Shown piece by piece: positions 16,347-25,939 of a stretch of 50,555 bases of DNA. The stretch spans positions 1 to 50,555 of the forward strand of contig CAZZNQ010000020.1 in assembly GCA_964655775.1 (NCBI GenBank), in the 5' to 3' direction. A program made the position numbers and the translations under genes. Positions within the stretch are counted from its first letter, which is position 1; the number at the start of each line of letters is the position of its first letter. A model generated the notes under the pieces. The model saw only the letters and a list, made by a program, of their open reading frames with translations. It made no database searches and was not told the origin of the DNA. The DNA is from CAZZNQ01 sp964655775. GTDB taxonomy: Bacteria; Planctomycetota; Brocadiia; SM23-32.

Positions 16347-18890
16347 CTACCAGAGCACCTCCAGGTTGCCGTTGACGTTCTCCGCCACGACTGCTCCTCG
16401 CTTATGATCCACCGTGTATTCCACGGCCTCCTCCGGCAGGTCCACCGTGCTCCTGCCGGGTCGGCTCACGTCATGCGGAACCGTGTCATCGGCATCCGCG
16501 TCATTCTTGTCGTGCACGGCCGAGGGGTCGGTAATCGAGTAAACCGACACGCTTTTCATAGACAAGCCCCCCTCTCGGACGAAGTCGGGCTCGGGATAGA
16601 CGGTGATCCGCGCGTCCCGCAAGCCCAGCACGCGGAAGTGCCGGTGCTCGCCGCGACGCACGCGCAGTTCCTCGTGCCTCACCATCCCATCCTCGGGCTG
16701 CTCCACGAATACGCGGCACATGTGGTGGAACGTTTTGCTCAGACGGTATTCCGCGGTACCGTCCCGCACCAGCGTCTCCATGCCCTCGAACACCGGCGCG
16801 CCGTCAGGCATACGGAACGCCGCCTCCCCCCAGGCGTTCGCCTTCTTTCCCGTGAAGACGAACGCGCCCTCGTGCCGGTAGATGAAAGCGTTGACGGCCG
16901 GCGTGGTTACGTCGTAGCGCGTCTGGCGAACCGTGATGCCCAACCGACTGAGAATCTGCGGCACCCAACGGCCGGCGTCGTAGCGTCGGCGCGGGTCGTC
17001 GTACACCGGCTCCCGGCTGAGCGGCGTCGCCTCGAAGGGCAGGGAGCCGCGGATCCATGCCAGTTGCCCGCCGCTCCAGGACGAATCGGACCGCAGAACC
17101 GCGTAGGCCCGTTCCTCCGAACCTTGCTTCACCTTCACCAGAACGCCGGCGTCGTCAGGCTCCGCCGTCTCGCGGATGCCTCCGCCGCTCACATTCGGCC
17201 GATGTACCAGCACTCTCTGCCCGGGTGGCTGCACGAAGGCGTCTTGGCCCAGTTCCGTCTCCACCTGCAGATCGCCGGCCAGAGGTTCGGCCAGCGCCAG
17301 CCCGAGTGCCTCGCGCACCGACTCCGGCGCGTTGGCAAGCGACCCGTACAGCAGGGCCGTTCCCCCACCGCGCACGAAGTCCAGCAGCGGACCGACGTAC
17401 TCCGAGTCCGCGACTCCCGCCGGCGCGAACAGCAGCGACTGGCACAGCGCCTCCGGCCGGCTGCCCAACAGGTCGACAAACGCCCCCGTGTGGATCACCG
17501 TGTTCAGGGGAACCCCAGCGTTGATGCACCGGGCCACGAACCAGTCGTGGAAGAACACGTGCGGCAGATCCTCGCCGCCCTCGGCGGCCAGGTCCTGGTA
17601 TTCGTTGAACGGGTAGACCCAGACGATCGGCCCCGGCGCGTCGGGCGAGTATTCGAACGCTCTCTGGAAATGGGGCGTTATCTCGACGCCCTGCGTCTCC
17701 TCCAGGTGTCCCATGCCACCGGTGCCGGAGTTAACCGTCATCAGGGCCAGATCGGTCGGCACGCTGACGCTGCCGTCCGGTTCGACGCGCGAGATCGCCA
17801 TAGGGCAGTAGATGTCGTACGGCTCGCGATGGTAGTAGTCCCACCACGGCCGCGAGAGGAACCAGCTGTCGTTCATGTAGAAGCGGAACAGGATCCTGTC
17901 CGTCGGCGTCCAGGAGATGCGCGACATGTGCGAAGCCATCTCGACGTCGAGATGGGCCGAACCCCACGGCGGATTGGGCGCGGGCAGTTCCACCTTCCCG
18001 TCCTCGTAGACGCGCCGCACGTCGATGCCGTGCGCGGCGGCGTCGCTCCCGATCATGAAGTTCGTGCCCCGCACTTCGATCGGCATCTCGGGGCAATGGC
18101 GCCGGAACTCGCGCCAGAAGGCCGCGAACTGGTCCATCACCTTCGGCGCCGCTTCCAGGTCCCACTCCCGTCCGTCGAACACCTCGCCCAGGTAACTCCA
18201 GGCGTAGTGCGTGAAGCCCAGCCCGTTGGAAAACCAGCAGTAATCGAATCCCACCGCGTCGCACATCGACTGAAGCTGCCGCCCCAGGAACTCGCCGAAC
18301 TTCGTGCCCTCCGGCACGCCGTTCGGGAACTCGGCGTACGGGTATCCATCCCCATTCATCGCCGCGTAGCAGTTGATGAACTTGCAGGACTGCGGCAGGC
18401 GCGTGTCCGGTCCGCCTTCCACGATCTCCGGATGGCGTTCGAACTTGAACTCGCTCTCGACGAACTCCGGCCCCGCGTCGATGATGGTGCCGACCTGGAT
18501 CTCGCGATCGAACAGCTCCCGCGCCTTCCGTCGGAGGCATTGGATCACCCGCTTCAGATCGGTATAGGTCAGGGTCGGCGGATTCTCGATGTAGTCGTCG
18601 GGGCCGTAGGTGCGCACATGCTTGCTGTCCGGGTAGGCCCGGTATTGCCGGTTGCAGAAGCCGACGGCCTTGTTGTAGTCGATCTCGTCGCCCAGGTTGC
18701 CGCGCCAGTTGAAGACTTCGTCGCCGTCCCCCACCCAGAGAAGAACGTCCGTCTGCGGAGCGGAGTGGATGATGTGCTCCCAGTACTTGAACGCGCGATA
18801 GCTGACGCGCTCGACGGTCTCGTCGTCGTAGCTCGTGTAGGGCTTCATGCCCAGTTCCACAATGACTCTGCGGATAGGATCCTTCTTCAT
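16347..18890 (-). CDS. Putative glycoside hydrolase, GH42-like architecture
   Basis: This 847-residue protein begins MKKDPIRRVIVELGMKPYTS and has no signal peptide. The frame extends to 18923, but the ATG at 18890 follows GGAGCAGG. The first 480 or so residues read like a TIM-barrel sugar enzyme with acidic and aromatic patches (IDAGPEFVESEFKFERH, MNGDGYPYAEFPNG, HYAWSYLGEVFDG, WVYPFNEYQDL). A second part near 490-560 (QSLLFAPAGVADSEYVGPLL, then GGGTALLYGSLAN) resembles the glutamine-amidotransferase-like trimerisation domain of GH42 beta-galactosidases. The C-terminal third is beta-rich. I do not recognise an exact CAZy family, and the catalytic acids cannot be fixed. It is divergent from the GH51 gene, supporting a role in oligosaccharide breakdown. 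Confidence 0.7.
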   Translation of the reverse strand: MKKDPIRRVIVELGMKPYTSYDDETVERVSYRAFKYWEHIIHSAPQTDVLLWVGDGDEVFNWRGNLGDEIDYNKAVGFCNRQYRAYPDSKHVRTYGPDDYIENPPTLTYTDLKRVIQCLRRKARELFDREIQVGTIIDAGPEFVESEFKFERHPEIVEGGPDTRLPQSCKFINCYAAMNGDGYPYAEFPNGVPEGTKFGEFLGRQLQSMCDAVGFDYCWFSNGLGFTHYAWSYLGEVFDGREWDLEAAPKVMDQFAAFWREFRRHCPEMPIEVRGTNFMIGSDAAAHGIDVRRVYEDGKVELPAPNPPWGSAHLDVEMASHMSRISWTPTDRILFRFYMNDSWFLSRPWWDYYHREPYDIYCPMAISRVEPDGSVSVPTDLALMTVNSGTGGMGHLEETQGVEITPHFQRAFEYSPDAPGPIVWVYPFNEYQDLAAEGGEDLPHVFFHDWFVARCINAGVPLNTVIHTGAFVDLLGSRPEALCQSLLFAPAGVADSEYVGPLLDFVRGGGTALLYGSLANAPESVREALGLALAEPLAGDLQVETELGQDAFVQPPGQRVLVHRPNVSGGGIRETAEPDDAGVLVKVKQGSEERAYAVLRSDSSWSGGQLAWIRGSLPFEATPLSREPVYDDPRRRYDAGRWVPQILSRLGITVRQTRYDVTTPAVNAFIYRHEGAFVFTGKKANAWGEAAFRMPDGAPVFEGMETLVRDGTAEYRLSKTFHHMCRVFVEQPEDGMVRHEELRVRRGEHRHFRVLGLRDARITVYPEPDFVREGGLSMKSVSVYSITDPSAVHDKNDADADDTVPHDVSRPGRSTVDLPEEAVEYTVDHKRGAVVAENVNGNLEVLW

Positions 18891-18941
18891 GACGGGCCTG
18901 CTCCGAATGGAGATGAGGGGCACCCAAGACCGGCACGGCGC

Positions 18942-18971
18942 ATTCTACCGGCGGGCCTGTGCAGCGCGCAA
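18942..18971 (-). promoter_or_regulatory. Candidate promoter of the putative glycoside hydrolase
   Basis: On the minus strand, TTGCGC (18971-18966) and TAGAAT (18947-18942) are 18 bases apart. They are in the divergent space between the two sugar-enzyme genes, about 50 bases before the start at 18890. Confidence 0.45.
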
Positions 18972-19041
18972 CGCGCCTTGCCGTCTTGCTTTAGCCGGGG
19001 TAAGCTTGACTGCCGGTCCCGACCTAAACCGGAGCATGCCG

Positions 19042-21105
19042 ATGCACACGATGAGACTGACGGCAGCCGTATTCGCGCTTATCGGCGGCATCTTCACGGC
19101 CCAAGTCCAGGCGGAACGGGCACGAATCATTGTGCGAACCGAGGACGTTGTCAATCGCGTGAACCCCCTGGTGTTTGGGCAGAATGTCGAGGCGGCAGAT
19201 CCGAAGTTCATCTTCAGCGATCGGTCGGGTCCGGTGAAGGGTCGCACAGGGGACGGGGTATGGGACTGCGATCAGCAACGTCCTGTGCCGGAGGTGGTCG
19301 AACTGGCACGGCGGGCCGGCGTGAAGGCCTTGCGCTACCCGGGAGGCTGCCTGGTGCACAACTTCGACTGGAAGAAGGCGGTCGGACCGGTCGAATCGCG
19401 GCCCGACTTCGCGTTCGGCGTCGCTGAGTTCATCGAGCTGTGTCGCGAGATTGACGCGGAGCCGATCATGAACGTGAGCGCCTACGTGGGCGGTCCGCGG
19501 GAGGCGGCCGATCTGGTGGAGTACCTGAATGCGCCGGCTGACCGCGATCACCCCTGGGCCCGGAAGCGTGCCGGGTGGGGCCATCCGGAGCCGTTCGGGG
19601 TCGTATACTTCGAGATGGGCAACGAGTCCGACCACGGGAACCACGACGTCAAACCATTTCGTCGCCACACGGCGACCAGCTACGCCGCCTGGTTCGGCGA
19701 ATGCGCGCGCCGGATGAAGGACGTGGACCCGGGCGTTCGGGTGGGTGCCCTGATGGGTAGCGGCACCGGCCCGACGGATGCATGGAACCGGACCGTTCTC
19801 AATAGCCAGGGCGACCAGATCGACTTCGTAGTCGTTCATACCTACGCCGTCGGCCTGTTCGGCGAGCCCACGGCCGATGCAACCACGGACCGGCTCATGC
19901 GGGCCTGCATGGCGTCGACTGAACAGATCGAGCATATGTTGGGGCAGTACCGGCATCTGATCCAGGAGTGCACGGGGAGGGATATTCCGCTGGCCATCAC
20001 GGAGTACAATGCCGCCTTCGTGCAGAACGAACCACTCCCCTATCGCTTCACGTTCGGGGCGGCCCTCCATTGCGCCGACTACATCAGGGCCATGCTGCAG
20101 CCGGAATCCAACGTACTGATGGCCAACTACTGGCATTTCATCAACGGGTACTGGGGCATGGTGCGCGGCCCCCGACTGCCGAGCGAACAACCGAGGGAGT
20201 GGAAGCTGATGCCGGCGTTCCACCTGTTTGCCCTCTGGAACCGGCACGTGGGCGACCGGCTCGTCGCAGTCGACGTGCACGGCCCGCGGTTGGAGTTCGA
20301 GGGTCTGCTGCGGGTGCAGCGGGCCAGTGCCACCAAGCCGGTCGCCGCCGGTCGAAACCTGATGAAAGATGTGGGCCTGCTGTCCGGCGAACAGGAACAC
20401 GTGATCTGGACTGCCAGCCCGGACGACAGCGTTCGCCTGGAGGTCGCCGGCCTGCGGGGCGACGCCTACCCGTGGCTGGCACAAGTGCCGGTCCCCGAGC
20501 CCGGCACCTACGAGCTGAGCTACGAAGGGCGGCGTCTCTCACTGGGCGGCAGTTGCCGCATCGGGCTGGGTCTGATGGACAGCCGCGGCTGGAACGAGAC
20601 GCACTCCGCCAACGCGGTCGAGGGTGTGGAAAACGCGGGCGAATGGACGACCTTCTCGGGCCGCATGACTACGTTGCCGGACTGCGAGTCGCTGGTTCTA
20701 CTGTGGCGTATCCTGCCCGGAGAAGGCGAAGTCAACGCGATCGCCGAGGTCAGGAACATACGCCTGACGCCGGTGGAGCCGGCGCCGCCCTATGCCGCCA
20801 TCACCGCGACTGCCAGTCTGTCCGCCGACGGCCGGACGCTCTATCTCGTCGTCTTCAACAAAAACCACGGGTCCGCCATCGACGCGGAAGTGGTTCTGGA
20901 AGGCTTCGCGGTCGACGGCGGCCAGATCAGCACCGTGACCGCCCCGGTCCTGGAGGCCCGCCGAGTGTCGCGCCAGTCCGGCCCCCTGCCACCGCACTCC
21001 ACCGGCGGCTTCTCGTACCGATTTCCGGCCCGGTCGATGAATGGCCTCCAGCTTCACCGACGGTTGGAAGTAGAGCCGTCGCCCTCATCGCCGCCCTCGC
21101 AGTAG
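19042..21105 (+). CDS. Secreted GH51-type alpha-L-arabinofuranosidase
   Basis: This 687-residue exported enzyme should release terminal L-arabinofuranose from arabinan, arabinoxylan or arabinogalactan. The signal peptide is MHTMRLTAAVFALIGGIFTA and the rest, with a likely cut after QVQA. GH51/clan GH-A features are RYPGGCLVHNFDWKKAVGP, the acid/base Glu195 in FEMGNES and the nucleophile Glu321 in AITEYNAAF. Between about residues 465 and 590 a beta-sandwich insert (PGTYELSYEGRR region) may bind carbohydrate; a C-terminal beta domain follows. The ATG at 19042 has GGAG seven bases ahead; nearby in-frame ATGs at 19036 and 19051 are less well placed. The 3' end overlaps the convergent pabC gene by 52 bases. 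Confidence 0.9.
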   Translation: MHTMRLTAAVFALIGGIFTAQVQAERARIIVRTEDVVNRVNPLVFGQNVEAADPKFIFSDRSGPVKGRTGDGVWDCDQQRPVPEVVELARRAGVKALRYPGGCLVHNFDWKKAVGPVESRPDFAFGVAEFIELCREIDAEPIMNVSAYVGGPREAADLVEYLNAPADRDHPWARKRAGWGHPEPFGVVYFEMGNESDHGNHDVKPFRRHTATSYAAWFGECARRMKDVDPGVRVGALMGSGTGPTDAWNRTVLNSQGDQIDFVVVHTYAVGLFGEPTADATTDRLMRACMASTEQIEHMLGQYRHLIQECTGRDIPLAITEYNAAFVQNEPLPYRFTFGAALHCADYIRAMLQPESNVLMANYWHFINGYWGMVRGPRLPSEQPREWKLMPAFHLFALWNRHVGDRLVAVDVHGPRLEFEGLLRVQRASATKPVAAGRNLMKDVGLLSGEQEHVIWTASPDDSVRLEVAGLRGDAYPWLAQVPVPEPGTYELSYEGRRLSLGGSCRIGLGLMDSRGWNETHSANAVEGVENAGEWTTFSGRMTTLPDCESLVLLWRILPGEGEVNAIAEVRNIRLTPVEPAPPYAAITATASLSADGRTLYLVVFNKNHGSAIDAEVVLEGFAVDGGQISTVTAPVLEARRVSRQSGPLPPHSTGGFSYRFPARSMNGLQLHRRLEVEPSPSSPPSQ

Positions 21106-21959
21106 GCAAGCGCTCGCCGCCAGTATGCCCGGTTGAGGCGTACCGTCACGGGTCGCTCGCCGAGGCGCCTCTCGGGCCAGTGCGCGAAGGCGCGAACCGC
21201 CATTACGCCGCGCAGCGAATTCGTGCAGAACACCTCGTCGGCGAATGCCACGTCGTCTTCGTCGAATCGCCCCAAGCGGAACGGGATACCGACTGCAGAA
21301 CAGATCTCCAGCGCAAGCGATCTCGCTATACCGGGCAGTAGGCCGCAATCATCGGCCGGTGTGCAGACGCAGCCGTCACGCACGAAGAACAGGTTGCTGG
21401 TCGCGCACTCCGCGAGCCGGCCGGCACCGTTCAGGAAGTAGACCTCGTCCGCGCCCTCGCGCCGTGCCTCGGACAGGGCCAGAACATTGGCCTGGTAACT
21501 CAGAGACTTGTAGCCGACTGTGGGCGAGTGTTCGTTGACGCGGTAACCCGACCGCGCCAGGACGACCTCCGGCAGGGCGCCCGGACCCGGAAGCTCCATC
21601 GGACGCGCGCAGACCAGAACCGTCGGCTCCTCGGCTTGAAGATCCGCCAACGACCCCGCAAGCGCCCCCCTGCTCACCGTCAGCCTGAGGTAGCCGTCCG
21701 TGACGTCGTTCGCCCCGATGAGTTCGTCACAACGGGCCGCCAGATCCGCAGCCCCCGGCCAGGTGCCGAAGCCTCCGTCCCGACAGGCCCCCGCCAGCCG
21801 CGCCAGATGCCGCTCGATGAACAGCGACCGGCCGCTCAGCACGCGCATGGTCTCGAAGAAACCGTCGCCGTAGAGGAAACCACGGTCCAAAGCCGACACG
21901 CGTGCCCGGTCGCGGCCCACCAGCGTCCCGTTCAGGTGGACCCACTCTTCACTGGACAT
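21054..21959 (-). CDS. pabC: Aminotransferase class IV, probable aminodeoxychorismate lyase
   Basis: This 301-residue PLP enzyme of fold type IV has the Schiff-base Lys151 in TVGYKSLSYQANVLA. It also has FLYGDGFFETMRV near residue 29 and LAECATSNLFFV followed by CGLLPGIARSLALE, all standard for the family. It begins one base into the stop of the pabB-like gene (TGATG), so the two are translationally coupled. That context makes 4-amino-4-deoxychorismate lyase, which yields p-aminobenzoate for folate, more likely than branched-chain or D-amino-acid transamination. The C-terminal coding end overlaps the convergent GH51 gene by 52 bases. Confidence 0.85.
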   Translation of the reverse strand: MSSEEWVHLNGTLVGRDRARVSALDRGFLYGDGFFETMRVLSGRSLFIERHLARLAGACRDGGFGTWPGAADLAARCDELIGANDVTDGYLRLTVSRGALAGSLADLQAEEPTVLVCARPMELPGPGALPEVVLARSGYRVNEHSPTVGYKSLSYQANVLALSEARREGADEVYFLNGAGRLAECATSNLFFVRDGCVCTPADDCGLLPGIARSLALEICSAVGIPFRLGRFDEDDVAFADEVFCTNSLRGVMAVRAFAHWPERRLGERPVTVRLNRAYWRRALAYCEGGDEGDGSTSNRR

Positions 21960-23392
21960 CAGCCCTCCCTCGCTGTCAACTCGTCGTAGTTGCCTGCGTT
22001 CAGCGCTTCAAAGAACGCCCTGCCCTTGTGGAGCGTCTCCTCGTATTCCGCCTCCGGCTCCGAGTCGGCCACTATTCCACCGCCGAAATGGGCGTACGCC
22101 ACGCCGTCGCGCACCACCATGGTCCGGATGGCGATGTTCAGGTCCATGCGCCCGTGGAACGAGACGTAGCCTATCGCACCGGTGTAGACATTGCGCGCGT
22201 GTCGCTCCAGTTCCTCTATTATCTCCATCGCCCGTACCTTCGGGGCGCCTGTGATCGAGCCACCGGGGAAAGCCGCCCGAATGAGGGAGAATTCGTCCTG
22301 CGCTCGCCTATAGAGGCATCCGCTGACCGTCGAGACCAGGTGGTAGACGGTCGGGTGCTCCTCAATCGTCGCGTGCTCTTCTACCCGCACTGTTCCGTAG
22401 TCGCACACCTTGCCCAAATCGTTCCGTTCCAGATCGACGATCATGGTGAGTTCCGCGCGGTCCTTCGCCGACGACGTGAGTTCTGCGCGCATGCGCTCGT
22501 TGAACGCGTCGTCTCCGGCTCTGCGCGGACGGGTCCCCTTGATCGGCCGAGTGGTCACCCGGTCGCCCTCCAGCAGCAGGAAGCGCTCGGGGGACACGGA
22601 GACGACCTCGAAGTCCGGGTACTTCAGGTAGGTGGCGAACGGGGCCGGGTTGATCTTCCGCAGGCGTGCGTATGTTGCCAGTCCGCCGTCCGGGCAGGGC
22701 CCGCTGAATCGCTGCGACAGGTTCACCTGGAACACGTCGCCCGCGCCGATATAGGCCTTCGTCCGCTGGACAGCCTCCAGATACTCGTCCCTCGTGAAGT
22801 CCGATTCCAGGCAGATCGGCTCAGGCTGCGGCGGCTCCGGGACATCCACGGCCTCAGGTGGACCGGGAGCAACGTCGGCCGGGCCCACCCATTCGGTGAC
22901 TGCCCGCAGGTGATCGAACACCAGCGCCCGATCGTAGAGACACAGCGCGAAGCCTGGGATGTCGAGATCGTATTCGCACAGCCTGGGCAGCCTCTCGATA
23001 GTGTGGCGCAGGTCGTAGGAGAAATAGCCGACGGCCCCGCCGGCAAAGGGCAGGTCAAATCCTGGAGGGGCAGCTATCCGATGCTGCGCGAACTCCGATG
23101 AGAGGACGCGGAACGGATCTCCCCGGCGGATCTCCGTGATACCGGTAGCGAGGTCACGTACCTCCACTTCCCGCCCGCGGCACGTCAGGACCCGGAACGG
23201 ACTGTGGCAGAGAATCGAGTAGCGGCCGTCCGCGCCGCGTGGACGGGTGCTCTCCAGCAGAGCCGGGTAGGGCCTGCCCGCCACGCCATGGAGATGTGCG
23301 AGCGGCCGGCAGCCACTTTCTACGGCATGACGCTGAATCGCTCGGCTCATTCGGTAGACCGGTTCCGGTAGGCGGGGCTTCGAGGGCGGCAA
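21959..23392 (-). CDS. pabB: Aminodeoxychorismate synthase component I
   Basis: This 477-residue chorismate-binding enzyme converts chorismate plus ammonia to 4-amino-4-deoxychorismate. Motifs include GAGDVFQVNLSQRF, TTRPIKGTRPRR with Lys285 (PabB has PIKGT where anthranilate synthase has PIAGT), MIVDLERNDLGKVC and GGSITGAPKVRAMEIIEELE. This identifies PabB rather than TrpE. The N-terminal part has the usual beta-rich subdomain. No glutaminase subunit (PabA) lies beside it, so ammonia must come from a subunit encoded elsewhere. It overlaps pabC by one base. The start is taken at the first ATG; Met15 is an alternative. Confidence 0.92.
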   Translation of the reverse strand: MPPSKPRLPEPVYRMSRAIQRHAVESGCRPLAHLHGVAGRPYPALLESTRPRGADGRYSILCHSPFRVLTCRGREVEVRDLATGITEIRRGDPFRVLSSEFAQHRIAAPPGFDLPFAGGAVGYFSYDLRHTIERLPRLCEYDLDIPGFALCLYDRALVFDHLRAVTEWVGPADVAPGPPEAVDVPEPPQPEPICLESDFTRDEYLEAVQRTKAYIGAGDVFQVNLSQRFSGPCPDGGLATYARLRKINPAPFATYLKYPDFEVVSVSPERFLLLEGDRVTTRPIKGTRPRRAGDDAFNERMRAELTSSAKDRAELTMIVDLERNDLGKVCDYGTVRVEEHATIEEHPTVYHLVSTVSGCLYRRAQDEFSLIRAAFPGGSITGAPKVRAMEIIEELERHARNVYTGAIGYVSFHGRMDLNIAIRTMVVRDGVAYAHFGGGIVADSEPEAEYEETLHKGRAFFEALNAGNYDELTAREG

Positions 23393-23519
23393 ACGACTGT
23401 CCGTCGGCCCTGTCGATAGGCGCCCATTCGGCGCCCATAGTAGCGCTTCCCCCCTACCGAATCAATCCGCCAGAAGGCTGGTCCGCATCCGTTGAGCGCG
23501 ATGCGACGGACCGCTCAGA

Positions 23520-25289
23520 CTACCAGGCGATCGCGTACGCCGTGTCGCGCCGGGGCGAGACCGCGGCAGTGATCGCGCCGCTGTCTTCATCGCGCATGGC
23601 CGCATGGGCGTTCTGGCTGGACCAGGCCCCGGTCACCTTCACGATGTGCCCGCGTCGCTGCAGGTTCATGCGGACGGCATCCGGGATACGTGACTCGACG
23701 TAGAGCACCCCCGGCTCGGCATTCCGCGGATAGAACGAGTTCGGGAAATGGGCCGAATGGAAGGTAGGCGCCTCGGCCGCCTCCTGCATGGACATGCCGA
23801 ACACCACGACGTTCAGGAAGAACTGCAGCGCCCACTGATCCTGGCAGTCGCCGCCGGGGCTGCCGAAACCGAGATATGCTCCGCCATCGCGTGTCGCCAG
23901 CGTAGGGGTAAGCGTCGTGCGCGGCCTTTTGCCGGGCTCGAGCGCGTTCGGATGGCCCTCGACCAGCGAGAACATCTGTCCGCGCGTGCCCAGGGGAAAG
24001 CCGAGCCCCTCCACCACCGGCGACGACATGAGCCAGCCGCCGCTGGGGGTCGCCGACACCATGTTGCCGTCCGCGTCCACGGCCTCCAGCTTCGTCGTGT
24101 CGCCCTCGCCGCCGCTCCAGGCCCGCAGCACGTCCGCAAGCTTGGACACGGGAACCGGATCGTACCCGCCGGGTCGCAACAGCTTCGACGCCGTGCCCGG
24201 GTCAATCAGCCCGCGCCGTTCCTCCGCATACTGCGAGGAAAGCAGTCTGTCGAAGGGAACGTCCACAAACGCCGGGTCGCCGTAGTAGAACTCGCGGTCG
24301 GCATAGGACAGTTTCATGCACTCCGTGACCGTGTGAATGTAATCGGCCGAGTTGTGGCCCATTTCCGCCAGGTCGAAGCCCTCCAGCAGCTTCAGATGCT
24401 GCAGGAACACGGGGCCCTGCGTCCATGAGCTGCACTTGTGGACGGTCAGGCCGGCGTATTCGACCGAGATCGGATCCTCAATCCGTGCGCCGTAGGCCGC
24501 GAAGTCATCGAGAGTCAGGAGCGCCGCATGCGCCTCTCCGGATGCATCGCGGACGGGGCTTGTGGACGCATACTCGACGATCTCGGACGCGATATCGCCT
24601 TCGTAGAAAAGCTCCCGCGCAGCGCCTAGGCCCTCAAGACGGTCGGTGTGGCCCTCCTCGGCCTCGATCAGACGAGCGAACGTATGGGCGAGATCCGGCT
24701 GCCGCCAGACGCGACCGGGCGCGACGGGTTCCCCTCCGGGCAGGTACTTACGAGCAGACGTTGGCCACTCCTTCCGGAAACGTTCCGCGTGCAGCGAGAT
24801 GCTCGCGTGTAGCGAATCGTTGACGGGGAACCCCTTCTCCGCGAGTTCCATGGCCGGGGTCAGAACGTCGGCAAGCCGCAGCGTCCCGAACTCCGCCAGT
24901 ACGGTCAGCCAGGCGTCCAGCGTGGGTGGCACCAGCGCGCCCAGGAACCCATCGCCGGGGATCAGCTCAGTAACGCCGAGTTCGCGCATTCTCTCGATGG
25001 TTGCGGCAGCCGGTGCCGTCCCATGCCCGCTGACGGCGAACGTGCGCCCCTTCCCTGCGCTGTGCACCAGCGTGGGCACCTCGCCGCCGAAGCCGTTCTG
25101 GTGCGGCTCCAGAACGTTCAGCGCGAAACCCATGGCGGCCGCCGCGTCCATCGCGTTGCCGCCCGAACGAAGTATATGCATACCGGCTTCGGCCGCCAGG
25201 TAGTGCCCGGCGGCTACGGCGCCACGAACGCCCATGATGAGGGGACGTCCGCCTCTGCTGCTTGTGCTTGTGCTGGTGCTCATGTCCAT
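23520..25289 (-). CDS. Gamma-glutamyltransferase family Ntn-hydrolase
   Basis: This 589-residue protein is homologous to gamma-glutamyltranspeptidase, which self-cleaves to expose an N-terminal Thr. The expected processing site is GEGDTTKLEAVDADG, with Thr398 as the nucleophile. SATPSGGWLMSSPVVEGLG and GSPGGDCQDQWALQF match the small-subunit core. GNAMDAAAAMGFALNVLEPH near residue 45 is the conserved large-subunit segment. There is no signal peptide, so a cytoplasmic protein is suggested. The family usually has an Arg in a GREMAP-like motif that holds the donor carboxylate; here residues 88-93 read GHGTAP without Arg. The substrate may therefore differ from glutathione. The same-strand HD gene ends 86 bases upstream. 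Confidence 0.85.
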   Translation of the reverse strand: MDMSTSTSTSSRGGRPLIMGVRGAVAAGHYLAAEAGMHILRSGGNAMDAAAAMGFALNVLEPHQNGFGGEVPTLVHSAGKGRTFAVSGHGTAPAAATIERMRELGVTELIPGDGFLGALVPPTLDAWLTVLAEFGTLRLADVLTPAMELAEKGFPVNDSLHASISLHAERFRKEWPTSARKYLPGGEPVAPGRVWRQPDLAHTFARLIEAEEGHTDRLEGLGAARELFYEGDIASEIVEYASTSPVRDASGEAHAALLTLDDFAAYGARIEDPISVEYAGLTVHKCSSWTQGPVFLQHLKLLEGFDLAEMGHNSADYIHTVTECMKLSYADREFYYGDPAFVDVPFDRLLSSQYAEERRGLIDPGTASKLLRPGGYDPVPVSKLADVLRAWSGGEGDTTKLEAVDADGNMVSATPSGGWLMSSPVVEGLGFPLGTRGQMFSLVEGHPNALEPGKRPRTTLTPTLATRDGGAYLGFGSPGGDCQDQWALQFFLNVVVFGMSMQEAAEAPTFHSAHFPNSFYPRNAEPGVLYVESRIPDAVRMNLQRRGHIVKVTGAWSSQNAHAAMRDEDSGAITAAVSPRRDTAYAIAW

Positions 25290-25375
25290 TCCCTGTGTCT
25301 TGCGGTTCGGGTCTCGTTCCGGGCATTGAGCCAGCCTGAAGGGTCTCGCCTCTCAGCAGGAGGCGCATGCTTCGA

Positions 25376-25939
25376 TCACAGGCCCAGTCGGTCCGAAACG
25401 GTCTGCATGGCGCGCAGAACGTTGCCTATATGCTCGTCCAGAGGCACGCCCAATTCCTCCGCTCCCTGCTCCACCAGGTCTCGGTCGACACCGGCGGCAA
25501 AGCGTTTGTCTTTCCACTTCTTCTTGACCGACTTCACGGTCACGTCGCTGAGGCTGCGGCTGGGGCGCACAAGGGCAACGGCGATGATGAGACCGGTAAG
25601 TTCGTCCACAGCCCAGATGGCCTTCTTCATCGGCGTGTTGCGCTCTTCGCCGGTGTAATCGGCATGGGCAAGAACGCCACTGATGAGTTCTTCGTCGTAG
25701 CCCTGCTCGCGAAGGTATTCCGCCCCCACCCACGGATGCTTTTCGGCTTCGGGGTGCTTCTCGTAGTCGAAGTCGTGCAACAGGCCCAGCACGCCCCACT
25801 GGTCGGGATCGTGGTTGAGGATGCGGGCGTACTCGCGCATCGCCGCTTCCACGGCGTAGGCGTGCTTTCTCAGGTTCTCACTCTGGGTCCACTCATGAAG
25901 AATGGACTCGGCTTCGTCGCGGGTGGGCCAAGTACCCAT
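25376..25939 (-). CDS. HD domain phosphohydrolase-like protein
   Basis: This 187-residue protein has an HD metal-binding pattern: His in LRKHAYAVEAAMREYA, the HD pair in GLLHDFDYEKHPE, and a further His in GVLAHADYTGEE. A final Asp/Glu-containing segment is WAVDELTGLIIAV. Such small proteins are predicted metal-dependent phosphohydrolases acting on nucleotides or unknown substrates. The frame is open up to 26221, but the ATG at 25939 has GGAGAG six bases ahead and gives the family's usual N-terminus, so it is preferred. The basic C-terminal helix region (KSVKKKWKDKRFA) is typical of the family. Confidence 0.85.
   Translation of the reverse strand: MGTWPTRDEAESILHEWTQSENLRKHAYAVEAAMREYARILNHDPDQWGVLGLLHDFDYEKHPEAEKHPWVGAEYLREQGYDEELISGVLAHADYTGEERNTPMKKAIWAVDELTGLIIAVALVRPSRSLSDVTVKSVKKKWKDKRFAAGVDRDLVEQGAEELGVPLDEHIGNVLRAMQTVSDRLGL

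Noticed and set aside
15603..19427. Open frame of 1274 codons on the plus strand
   Set aside because: It runs antisense to the repeat protein and the putative glycoside hydrolase and continues into the start of the GH51 gene. It has low-complexity text and no domain; the minus-strand proteins have clear motifs, promoters and ribosome sites.
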